A stretch of 6,143 bases of DNA from Acidimicrobiales bacterium (GCA_023264135.1 JALQSZ010000091.1:1-6143); one strand, 5' to 3'; shown: positions 1 to 6,066, numbered from the stretch's first letter. Notes: generated by a model not told the origin, from the letters alone. Numbers and translations are program-made.

Positions 1-676
1 AAAGAAGTTGCTGAACAACTTCGAGCGCCGGGAGTTCGTCCAACTCACACACCATGTTGCCGACGACAGAAGTAGCGACAAGGTCTCGACTCAACGGAAC
101 TGATCCGTGGACAAGTTTCGCGTGACTCGACGTAGAGGGGAAGGTCACCGCAACGCAACGACGACTGCGCCCTGACGAGTCTCGAAGCACAGTCGCACCA
201 CTTGCTCCAGAGAGCAATCCACCAGTCACGGCGCGTGTCGACCGAAGAGTTGACACCGCCTCAATGGTGTCAGTGACGTTGGGTAGTGCTGGATCAGCGA
301 GAACAATCACAGATTCGGCAGTCGCGAGCGTGCGCTTTTCGAGATAGGTCAGTGACTCGATTCCGTTCTCGAGATCCAGAACCGAGATGTCTTCATCGAT
401 CTCGCTCCAGAAGACCCACACTCCAAGAGCCGGACCCTCAGACACTTCAGTACCCGCTGCGAGAATCCCTGAAGAGGCTGTAAAGAGAAGTTGACGCGGA
501 TGCAACAGCGTCTGAACGGTTGAAAGGATGTCTTCCGCCGCGCCGCCGAAGGAAGCCGTCGCAACGACGAGAACGAGGTCGGGAACTGATTCGTGCAGAC
601 CGAGGACATCGGCGATGACGTCACCGGTTGCGTGCGACGGAATTGGATGTGTGGAGAGCGCTGCTGCGCACCGCAT
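1..676 (-). CDS. FIST-domain small-ligand sensory protein (3' end cut off by the window)
   Basis: FIST proteins are predicted sensory proteins thought to bind small ligands such as amino acids; the target of this one is unknown. I translated the reverse strand from an ATG at 676 and the frame stays open for 225 codons to the left edge. The start MRCAAALSTHP fits the FIST N-terminal opening, followed by a core strand VPDLVLVVAT (residues 31-40), a FGGAAEDI segment, an AVTGGLLSGASG glycine-rich turn (149-160), and from about residue 206 GNMVCELDELPALEVV, which matches the beginning of the FIST C-terminal domain. No signal peptide or membrane segment is visible, so it is probably cytoplasmic. 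The ATG shares one base with the stop of the preceding minus-strand gene (TGATG), suggesting an operon with translational coupling. The segment HGSVPLS (190-196) departs from the usual QGCRPIG-like stretch. Most of the FIST C-terminal domain lies outside the window. Confidence 0.8.
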   Translation of the reverse strand, partial: MRCAAALSTHPIPSHATGDVIADVLGLHESVPDLVLVVATASFGGAAEDILSTVQTLLHPRQLLFTASSGILAAGTEVSEGPALGVWVFWSEIDEDISVLDLENGIESLTYLEKRTLATAESVIVLADPALPNVTDTIEAVSTLRSTRAVTGGLLSGASGATVLRDSSGRSRRCVAVTFPSTSSHAKLVHGSVPLSRDLVATSVVGNMVCELDELPALEVVQQLL

Positions 677-1062
677 CAGGAAACTGGGGGAAGGAGCGTG
701 AACGGCACAACGGTGACAGGGCCAAGATCAACGCGACAGTGCGCTTCGATCGTGCCGTACTCATCGAATTCAAGTTCGGCTCGAACCAAGCGATAGTTGA
801 ACTTGCCGGGTTCAACCTGAAGCGGTTGAACATTACGAGCGAGTTGCTCGTCTCCCTTTCGATACACGACTTCGAGTGCTCCCGAATCGCGCGAACCGAC
901 AGGGCAGTGGACAATCACGCAAAGGTGCGGCTCAAGGGTGACCGGAACTGCATGCGGCGCTGCAGCGGAGAACTGGATTCCAGTGATGTCGATCCGGGTC
1001 GATGGCCCAGGCACCTGACGGGTCTCAATTCCTTCGATGAACAGCGCTGAGAGAATCTCCAT
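676..1062 (-). CDS. Conserved-looking hypothetical protein, 128 aa, upstream of the FIST gene
   Basis: I do not recognise a function. The predicted product is 128 residues with no signal peptide or membrane segment. It alternates hydrophobic strands and turns: MEILSALFIEGIE at the N terminus, TLEPHLCVIVHCP (42-54), ALEVVYRKG (62-70), FNYRLVRAELEFDEYGTIEAHC (88-109), VTVVPFTLLP at the end. This pattern suggests a small all-beta fold, and the spacing loosely recalls DUF6941-type proteins, a weak resemblance only. The ATG at 1062 is preferred over an in-frame ATG at 1149, because the longer form would run through the promoter region and overlap the divergent regulator, and its extra residues (HPRPRPLAQ) look like non-coding translation. 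Its stop overlaps the FIST start by one base, so the two genes probably share a transcript and may work together. Confidence 0.7.
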   Translation of the reverse strand: MEILSALFIEGIETRQVPGPSTRIDITGIQFSAAAPHAVPVTLEPHLCVIVHCPVGSRDSGALEVVYRKGDEQLARNVQPLQVEPGKFNYRLVRAELEFDEYGTIEAHCRVDLGPVTVVPFTLLPPVS

Positions 1063-1069
1063 GAACGAG

Positions 1070-1075
1070 AAGGTA
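1070..1075 (-). promoter_or_regulatory. Possible -10 element for the hypothetical-FIST gene pair
   Basis: On the minus strand TACCTT fits the actinobacterial TANNNT -10 pattern and ends seven bases before the ATG at 1062. That spacing would start transcription at or very near the ATG, a leaderless arrangement, consistent with the lack of a Shine-Dalgarno sequence there. A TTCGCC 17 bases upstream (1093-1098) matches the -35 consensus poorly (three of six). This is a pattern match only; such hexamers are common by chance. Confidence 0.3.
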
Positions 1076-1109
1076 ATCGGAGTCACGTACACGGCGAACA
1101 CCCCACCAC

Positions 1110-1115
1110 TAGCCT
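1110..1115 (+). promoter_or_regulatory. Possible leaderless -10 element for the TetR gene and downstream genes
   Basis: TAGCCT fits the TANNNT -10 pattern and lies six bases before the ATG at 1122, so the transcript could begin at the start codon. No purine-rich ribosome-binding site precedes this ATG, which supports leaderless expression. No convincing -35 hexamer is seen 16-18 bases upstream. The 59-base gap (1063-1121) is the only non-coding stretch ahead of the five-gene plus-strand chain, so its main promoter and any operator should lie here, although I find no clear palindrome for a TetR dimer. Confidence 0.35.
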
Positions 1116-1121
1116 GAGCCA

Positions 1122-1733
1122 ATGGCCGTGGGCGAGGGTGCAACACCAACCCGAGAGGTAATTCTCATCGAGGCAGAGCTCTGCTTCGCTGAGAACGGCT
1201 TCGACGGCACATCGCTCAATGACATTGCCGGCGCAGTTGGAATCCGACGATCCAGCGTGCTGCATCACTTTCCCTCGAAGGAAGCGATCTATAAAGAGGT
1301 GTTCGATCGGGCGCTCGCCGGATGGATCATCCAAGTCGACACCGCAACCGATTCTCCTGTGCAGGGTTGGGAGAAGGTCGACCTCGTTCTCACTGCAGGT
1401 TTCACCTTCTTTATGGAGAACTCGCAGTTTGTTCGCATTGTGCGTCGCGAAGCACTCGACGGAGGCCGTCGTCTCGGCGTCGACCTTGGAGTCGCACTAC
1501 GACCGCTCTTCCAAAAGGCGGTCGAGTACTTCACCGTCGAGATGGAAGCAGGCACGTTCCGCCGATTCGATGCGGAGCAACTCATGCTCACCGGTTACGG
1601 TGCTCTCCTTAGTTATTTCAGTGATCTCCCATTCATTGAAGGTCTTTTGGACCGCGATCCTCTCGCGCTCGACGCACTCGAAGAGCGGTTAGAGCACCTT
1701 CGATCTTTCTTCAAGGCCGCACTTGAACCATGA
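1122..1733 (+). CDS. TetR/AcrR-family transcriptional regulator
   Basis: A 203-residue DNA-binding repressor-type protein, the usual length for TetR proteins. The N-terminal helix-turn-helix domain covers about residues 10-57: [16 protein letters not shown] is followed by NDIAGAVGI, the recognition-helix part RRSSVLHHF (42-50) and [11 protein letters not shown], the classic end of the TetR DNA-binding signature. The remaining roughly 140 residues are helical and should form the ligand-binding and dimerisation domain, with hydrophobic stretches such as [20 protein letters not shown]. The ligand is not readable; an acyl-CoA or acid related to the downstream synthetase is a reasonable inference. 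The ATG at 1122 is the first start after an in-frame TAG at 1110; a GTG at 1128 is an alternative. Its stop overlaps the next ATG by four bases (ATGA), so regulator and synthetase genes are probably co-transcribed and autoregulated. Confidence 0.9.
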   Translation: MAVGEGATPTREVILIEAELCFAENGFDGTSLNDIAGAVGIRRSSVLHHFPSKEAIYKEVFDRALAGWIIQVDTATDSPVQGWEKVDLVLTAGFTFFMENSQFVRIVRREALDGGRRLGVDLGVALRPLFQKAVEYFTVEMEAGTFRRFDAEQLMLTGYGALLSYFSDLPFIEGLLDRDPLALDALEERLEHLRSFFKAALEP

Positions 1734-2392
1734 GCAAGACGCTTTCGGAGTCGGAGTCCAAGTCACTCCTCTCGGCATACGGGGTTCCGTTTCTTCCCGA
1801 GGAACTCGTTACCGCATCATCTAAGGCTTCTTCGCTTGCGCAGCGATGGGGCGGTCCACTCGCCCTGAAGCTGTGCGGGGCGAACATCGCCCACAAATCA
1901 GAGCGCGGACTGGTGCGCTTAGGTGTCGAAGGTCCCGAAGCAGTACAGCAGGCCTGTCAGGACCTTCTTGATGCCGCTCGACCAGAAGACGAGGCCACTG
2001 GCGTCTTGATTGCCCCGATGGCCACCGGTTTGCGCGAGTTCATCGCCGGTATCTCTGTCGACCCCGTTTTCGGTCCGACCGTGGTCTTCGGTCTGGGAGG
2101 CGTTCTCGCCGAAGCAATTGCTGACGTGACCGTGCGGCTCGCCCCACTGCGTCTCTACGACGCCTTCGACATGCTGTCTTCATTGCGCAGTCAGTCGCTT
2201 TTCGGCTCCTTTCGTGGTGAAGGCGAAGTCGACAGAGACGCTCTCGCGAACCTGTTGCTTGCCCTCTCGCGAGCGTCGATGGAAATCGACGGAGTGGTTT
2301 CTATCGACCTCAATCCGGTGATGATCGTCGACGGTCGTCCTGTCGCTCTCGATGCCCTTGTCGAGTTGGATCGATCGGTGGTGTCGCAGTGA
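1730..2392 (+). CDS. ADP-forming acyl-CoA synthetase (acetate-CoA ligase type), beta subunit, ATP-grasp domain
   Basis: This is the nucleotide-binding half of an NDP-forming acyl-CoA synthetase, which interconverts acyl-CoA, ADP and phosphate with the acid, CoA and ATP. The 220 residues form one ATP-grasp_5-type domain: an N-terminal helix [21 protein letters not shown] (5-25), the nucleotide lysine region PLALKLCG (43-50), [14 protein letters not shown] (53-66) with the family HKS motif, [24 protein letters not shown] (101-124), [13 protein letters not shown] and the terminal [10 protein letters not shown] (191-200), which holds the metal-binding Asp/Asn type residues. His55 probably matches the second phosphate-relay histidine described for archaeal ACD beta subunits. 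The length fits a stand-alone beta subunit (about 230 aa); in many bacteria it is fused to alpha. It overlaps the TetR gene before it and the alpha gene after it by four bases each, favouring balanced synthesis of the subunits. The acyl substrate is unknown. Confidence 0.88.
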   Translation: MSKTLSESESKSLLSAYGVPFLPEELVTASSKASSLAQRWGGPLALKLCGANIAHKSERGLVRLGVEGPEAVQQACQDLLDAARPEDEATGVLIAPMATGLREFIAGISVDPVFGPTVVFGLGGVLAEAIADVTVRLAPLRLYDAFDMLSSLRSQSLFGSFRGEGEVDRDALANLLLALSRASMEIDGVVSIDLNPVMIVDGRPVALDALVELDRSVVSQ

Positions 2393-3873
2393 TTACACCT
2401 GCGCACTTCACTGCACTCTTCGACCCTCGCGCTGTGGTCGTAGCCGGAGCCTCAACCCATCCAGGAAAATTTGGATTCGTTGCCCTTCACAACATCCTCA
2501 CCTGTGGTTACAGCGGCGACGTGTACGCAACAAACCGCGAACGCGCCGAAGTCCTTGGACTGCAAACACTCGCTGATCTCACTGAGTTGCCCGACGGCGC
2601 AGTTGATCTCGTGTTTGTGTGCACGCCGGCAAGCACCAACCCAGAGTTGCTTCGACAGGCGGCAGCGAAGGGAATCAAAGCCGCATTCATCGCCTCCGCC
2701 GGCTACGGCGAATCGGGCGATGAAGGAAAGCAACTTCAAGAGGAACTCGTTGAGCTTGCAAACGAGCTCAACATTCTGATTGTCGGGCCAAATGGTCAAG
2801 GTTTGGTGTCGACGCCGTCGCAACTTTGCGCACAGATCGTTGCCCCTTATCCGCCCGCCGGGCGCATCGGTATCGCCAGCCAGTCGGGAAACTTTGTTTC
2901 TTCCTTCATGAATCTGTCTCGTCAAAGCGGTGTTGGCGTTAGTCGCGCCATTTCTGTTGGAAACGCCGCGCAGGTTGGCGTCATCGACATGCTTGAGTTC
3001 TACGCCGACGATCCTGAAACTGCGGTTGGTCTGGTGTACCTCGAGGGTGTTGCGAATGGACGTGAATTTGCGAATCGTCTCGAGGCGGTCTGTAAACGGA
3101 TGCCAGTTGTCATTGTGAAAGGTGGAGCATCAGGCTCCGGCGCAAAGGCGGCAGCAAGTCACACGGGATCGCTTGCGACAGATGATCGGGTCTTCGACGG
3201 AATGTGTCGGCAAGTAGGTGCGGCACGAGCAGCATCGATTGCCGAGGCATTCGACATCGCAGCGGCATTCGCGACACTTCCTCGTCCGGCAGGGCCGCGG
3301 TTGGCAATCGTGACCACCGTGGGAGGATGGGGTGTGCTCGCTGCAGACGCCACCGCATCCTCATCGCTTGAACTCGTCGATCTGCCAGACGATCTGCGAA
3401 CCACGCTCGATGGACTGTTGCCGCCACGTTGGAGTCGAAATAATCCCATCGACCTTGCTGGTGGAGAAACAAAAGACACCGTTCCCGCTGTCCTCGATGC
3501 CGTCGTCGGTCACCCCGAAATCGACGCGACGCTGGTGCTCGGCATGGGTATTCAGTCGAATCAAGGTCGACTCGAACGTGAAGGTCCCTTCTACCCCGAT
3601 CACGGTCTTGAACGGATCGTCGCGTTCCACGATCGGCAGGACTCTCGCTACGTCGACGTGGCGTTGGCGGCGTCAGAGGCATCGGTAAAGCCGGTGTTGA
3701 TTGCTTCGGAATTGGCGATAGCGGATCCATCGAATGCAGCAGTCGCGGCAGTCCGAGCAGCTGATCGCTATTGCTTCCCTTCGGCAGAACGTGCGGTCCG
3801 TGCGCTGCATTTCATGAACGAACGCGAGCAATGGCTCGACTCGTTGACGAACGAGTCCGCCCAACAAATCTGA
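2389..3873 (+). CDS. ADP-forming acyl-CoA synthetase (acetate-CoA ligase type), alpha subunit, CoA-binding
   Basis: This is the CoA-binding and phosphohistidine subunit, the partner of the preceding beta subunit. The 494 residues follow the family order: a Rossmann CoA-binding domain opening with FDPRAVVVAGAS (11-22) and HNILTCGYSGDVYATN; a first succinyl-CoA-ligase-like domain with GPNGQG (133-138), IASQSGNFVSS (162-172), YLEG (217-220) and ASHTGSLATDD (256-266), where His258 is the expected phosphorylated histidine and Glu219 the supporting acid; then a second ligase-like domain with VGGWGVLAADA (311-321) and NNPIDLAGG (351-359). All main catalytic positions appear intact. GPNGQG differs from the common GPNCLG form. 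The start is a GTG within the beta stop (GTGA), a four-base overlap that argues against the later candidates. Probably cytoplasmic. Alternatives by family are acetyl-, propionyl- or aryl-CoA ligases of the same type; sequence alone cannot separate them. Confidence 0.9.
   Translation: MITPAHFTALFDPRAVVVAGASTHPGKFGFVALHNILTCGYSGDVYATNRERAEVLGLQTLADLTELPDGAVDLVFVCTPASTNPELLRQAAAKGIKAAFIASAGYGESGDEGKQLQEELVELANELNILIVGPNGQGLVSTPSQLCAQIVAPYPPAGRIGIASQSGNFVSSFMNLSRQSGVGVSRAISVGNAAQVGVIDMLEFYADDPETAVGLVYLEGVANGREFANRLEAVCKRMPVVIVKGGASGSGAKAAASHTGSLATDDRVFDGMCRQVGAARAASIAEAFDIAAAFATLPRPAGPRLAIVTTVGGWGVLAADATASSSLELVDLPDDLRTTLDGLLPPRWSRNNPIDLAGGETKDTVPAVLDAVVGHPEIDATLVLGMGIQSNQGRLEREGPFYPDHGLERIVAFHDRQDSRYVDVALAASEASVKPVLIASELAIADPSNAAVAAVRAADRYCFPSAERAVRALHFMNEREQWLDSLTNESAQQI
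3838..3857 (+). repeat. Perfect 8-bp inverted repeat with 4-base loop, just before the carboxypeptidase start
   Basis: GACTCGTT and AACGAGTC flank a GACG loop, forming a hairpin at the very end of the synthetase alpha gene, with 15 bases between it and the ATG at 3873. No T-run follows on either strand, so it is not a standard terminator. It could affect translation or processing at the gene junction. About half a perfect 8-bp hairpin of this kind is expected by chance in a window this size, so function is unproven. Confidence 0.4.
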
Positions 3874-5282
3874 TGCGTTGCGGAAAGCGATTTGTCGCGC
3901 TCGTTACGTTCGGTGTTCTCGTCATCGCTCCATCAGTGGCACTCGCGGCGACATCGAATGATGACGCAGCCACCAACGCAGCAAACGCAACGCCGACGAC
4001 TCCGTTGCTTTCCGCACGACGATTCCCTGGTGCATTGCAAGCAACGACAGCTGACCCGGATCTCATTTCATCGATCGATCAGTACCTCTCCAAGGTTGTC
4101 GGCACCACCTGCGCGATCGTCGAACAGGACGGCCGAATCATCTACAGCCACGGAGAAGGAGAGTCACTTGCGCCTGCGTCCACGCTGAAACTTGCAACAG
4201 CTCTGGCGGCAATCGACATCCTCGGGCCCGACGCCACCTTCACCACCCGTTTCATCGCGTCAAAGCAACCCAAGAATGGTGTCATTGATGGCGATCTCTA
4301 CGTCGTCGGAGGTGGCGATCCGCTTTTCGCTACCAGTGGCTACAAAACCGTCTTCGACGATCCGGATCAGTTCTATGAAGACTTCAACCAACTTGCCGAC
4401 ACACTTTCAGGAGCCGGCGTAAAAGAGATCAGCGGTGGGATCATCGGCGATGACTCTCGGTACGACAATGTTCGGTGGATTCCGTCATGGCCGACGCGTT
4501 ACCAGGTCGGTGGAACCGTGGCGCCGCTTTCGGCGCTGCTCGTGAACGACGGCAATACCGGGTACACCGACACGCCTGGTGAAGCGACCGCGAACCGCAA
4601 GGCCGGTGATCCTCCGTTGTTGTTTGCGCAGACACTTCGCACTGTTCTCGCTGCGAAGGGAATCAAGGTGAATGGGGGAGCTTCGACTGGTCGAGCTCCC
4701 GCCGACGGCAAGGAAATTGCGTCGTTCGATTCCGTTCCGATGGTCAAGGTGCTGTCGGAAATGCTGACCGACTCCGACAACACCACCGCAGAACTCGTGT
4801 TGAAAGAAATCGGGCTCACGGCCAAGGGTCAAGGAACGACGGCAGCCGGCCTCGAAGCGGTAAAGGAATCGCTCAAGCGTCAAGGTTTCGACCTCACGGG
4901 ACTGGTGATGGTCGATGGCTCGGGACTCGACACCACCGACCGAATCTCGTGCGCACTTGATCTCGCATTCGTGAACGCCCTTTCAAGGAATCCTGATCTG
5001 GCCGCGGCGCTCCCACTGGGCGGTCGAACCGGAACGCTACGCAAACGCATGAGCGCAACTGCATCGACGGGACGAGTTCGAGCGAAGACGGGAACGCTCA
5101 ACAGCGTGAACGCGTTGACTGGTTTCGCCGATACACCGCAAGGAAACACCTTGGCGTTTTCATTCATCCATAACGGAAACGACACACGAACGACTGGTGT
5201 CGCCGACGGGTTTACCGATCGGTTGATGACGTATGCGAAGGGTCCGAAGATCGCGTCGCTCGGACCACTGCCGACGAAGTGA
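3873..5282 (+). CDS. dacB: Secreted D-alanyl-D-alanine carboxypeptidase/endopeptidase, S13 (PBP4-like) family
   Basis: A penicillin-binding-protein-type serine hydrolase that trims or cleaves D-Ala peptide bonds in peptidoglycan outside the membrane. With the ATG at 3873, which shares one base with the alpha stop (TGATG), the product is 469 residues. It begins with a signal peptide: positive MRCGKR, a hydrophobic core VALVTFGVLVIAP, and AxA at 23-25 for cleavage after about residue 25. An upstream in-frame ATG at 3771 would place extra residues ahead of the signal and is rejected. The three active-site motifs are present: STLK at 103-106 (nucleophile Ser103), SDN at 301-303 and KTG at 405-407. 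Other family landmarks are VVGGGDPLF (144-152), GDDSRYD (192-198), VDGSGLD (347-353) and LGGRTGTLRKRM. A low-complexity Ala/Thr/Asn stretch (26-45) follows the signal. The distance from Ser103 to SDN, about 198 residues, is shorter than the roughly 245 I recall for characterised PBP4/R39 enzymes. It is part of the overlapping chain. Confidence 0.92.
   Translation: MRCGKRFVALVTFGVLVIAPSVALAATSNDDAATNAANATPTTPLLSARRFPGALQATTADPDLISSIDQYLSKVVGTTCAIVEQDGRIIYSHGEGESLAPASTLKLATALAAIDILGPDATFTTRFIASKQPKNGVIDGDLYVVGGGDPLFATSGYKTVFDDPDQFYEDFNQLADTLSGAGVKEISGGIIGDDSRYDNVRWIPSWPTRYQVGGTVAPLSALLVNDGNTGYTDTPGEATANRKAGDPPLLFAQTLRTVLAAKGIKVNGGASTGRAPADGKEIASFDSVPMVKVLSEMLTDSDNTTAELVLKEIGLTAKGQGTTAAGLEAVKESLKRQGFDLTGLVMVDGSGLDTTDRISCALDLAFVNALSRNPDLAAALPLGGRTGTLRKRMSATASTGRVRAKTGTLNSVNALTGFADTPQGNTLAFSFIHNGNDTRTTGVADGFTDRLMTYAKGPKIASLGPLPTK
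4676..4700 (+). repeat. Inverted repeat (GGGAGCT ... AGCTCCC) inside the carboxypeptidase gene
   Basis: GGGAGCT and AGCTCCC pair perfectly; inside them CGA and TCG pair around a CTGG loop with one T bulged, giving about ten base pairs. It lies within coding sequence for residues roughly 268-276 (GGASTGRAP region). No T-run follows on either strand, so I do not call a terminator. It may be a chance structure. Confidence 0.3.
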
Positions 5283-5938
5283 GCATGAACACGTCGGAAT
5301 GGCCGCGTGAGCTTCCGATGTTCCCGTTGGGCTCAGTCGCTCTTCCAGGGGTGGGGCTTCCACTTCAGATTTTCGAACCGCGTTATCGCGCTCTCGTCAT
5401 GACCTGTCTCACGTCGGATCGTTTGTTCGGATCGGTCCTGATCGAGCGCGGAAGCGAAGTGGGTGGGGGAGACGAGCGCAGCACAACCGGCACACTCGTG
5501 CGCATCGCGAACGCTGAAGAGTCGCCTGATGGAAGGTGGTCTGTCGTCGGCGTGGGTCTCGAACGTCTACGTGTCATCGAATGGCTCGAAGATGATCCGT
5601 TTCCACGTTGCATCGCTGAACCATGGCCCGATGAGCCCGCTTCGTCATCGGCCGAAGAACTCGTGCGACAAACCTATGAGGCAGTGTTGGACGTTATGGC
5701 TCGCCACGGTGTCGACCGATCCGCCATGTCCTCACTTCCCGAGCTTTCCGCTGATGTGTCGATCGCGTCGTTTCAGCTTGCGGCGCTCTCGCCGCTCGGG
5801 CCCCTTGATCGACTCTCAGCCCTCAACACTCCCGACCCCGATTCCCGACTCTCGCTGTTGCTTGAAAGCTTGCGCGATCAGGCGTCGCTCCTCGATGCGC
5901 TCGATGCCCTTGACGACGGTCCACCTCCGCTGGAGTAG
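5279..5938 (+). CDS. Stand-alone LON substrate-binding (N-terminal) domain protein
   Basis: The 219 residues match the N-terminal substrate-binding domain of Lon protease without any AAA+ ATPase or protease part. The signature is ELPMFPLGSVALPGVGLPLQ (11-30) followed by IFEPRYRALV (31-40), then FGSVLIERGSEVGGG (50-64), GTLVRIANAEESPDGRWSVVGVG (71-93) and RLRVIEWLEDDPFPRC (96-111). The C-terminal part (about 125-213) is helical and Leu/Ala/Asp-rich, as in other short LON-domain proteins. Such proteins are presumed to bind unfolded or specific proteins, but their role in bacteria is poorly defined; none is assigned here. No signal or membrane segment is seen. The GTG at 5279 overlaps the dacB stop by four bases (GTGA); an ATG six bases later (5285) is an equally plausible start. 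This is the last gene of the overlapping chain. Confidence 0.88.
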   Translation: MSMNTSEWPRELPMFPLGSVALPGVGLPLQIFEPRYRALVMTCLTSDRLFGSVLIERGSEVGGGDERSTTGTLVRIANAEESPDGRWSVVGVGLERLRVIEWLEDDPFPRCIAEPWPDEPASSSAEELVRQTYEAVLDVMARHGVDRSAMSSLPELSADVSIASFQLAALSPLGPLDRLSALNTPDPDSRLSLLLESLRDQASLLDALDALDDGPPPLE

Positions 5939-6066
5939 CGCTGTTGGCGTGCCATTTGGCGCTGTGGCGACGATCGAGCCGTCTGGATGGGATACTCATA
6001 GATCTGAGCAGCGCCGCTGCCCCGAAGCCCTGAGACACCAAAGCCCTCGACACCGAAGGAACAAAC
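5939..6066 (+). other. Intergenic leader between the LON-domain gene and the right-edge gene
   Basis: This 128-base gap is the largest non-coding stretch seen. Near its start GCGC (5938-5941) and a second GCGC (5959-5962) flank a TGGC/GCCA pair, a weak imperfect stem with no T-run, so a terminator after the LON-domain gene is not supported. A GATACT at 5991-5996 matches four of six -10 positions but lacks a suitable -35. GCAGC and GCTGC (6008-6020) could form a short 5-bp hairpin around GCC. A promoter for the downstream gene is expected here but not pinned down. Confidence 0.35.
6055..6060 (+). promoter_or_regulatory. Ribosome-binding site for the right-edge gene
   Basis: GAAGGA ends six bases before the GTG at 6067, a normal Shine-Dalgarno match and spacing. 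It decides the start of the truncated gene and contrasts with the other genes here, which rely on overlapping stops and starts or appear leaderless. Confidence 0.6.

Noticed and set aside
4..22. 7-bp inverted repeat GAAGTTG/CAACTTC at the left edge
   Set aside because: It lies inside the FIST coding frame, and about two perfect 7-bp hairpins with short loops are expected by chance in a window of this size.
349..624. Minus-strand open frame of 91 codons within the FIST gene
   Set aside because: It is rich in Ser/Arg/Cys without domain features and lies in another frame of the FIST coding region, which is better supported.
628..1050. Plus-strand open frame of 140 codons opposite the unknown protein and the FIST gene
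   Set aside because: Its translation shows no domain pattern, and the minus strand has a coherent gene pair with a TGATG junction and a recognisable FIST product.
1063..1149. N-terminal extension of the unknown protein to an ATG at 1149
   Set aside because: It would overlap the TetR start and cover the only promoter region; the added residues look like random translation.
3110..3730. Minus-strand open frame of 206 codons opposite the synthetase alpha gene
   Set aside because: Arg/Pro/Ser-rich, no recognisable motifs, and fully opposite a gene with intact catalytic motifs; typical of antisense frames in GC-rich DNA.
3771..3872. Upstream start for the carboxypeptidase at 3771 or 3831
   Set aside because: These starts put 14-34 extra residues ahead of a clear signal peptide and extend deep into the alpha gene; the ATG at 3873 gives a clean signal peptide and the usual overlap.
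5938..5962. Possible rho-independent terminator after the LON-domain gene
   Set aside because: The stem is short and interrupted and no T-run follows.
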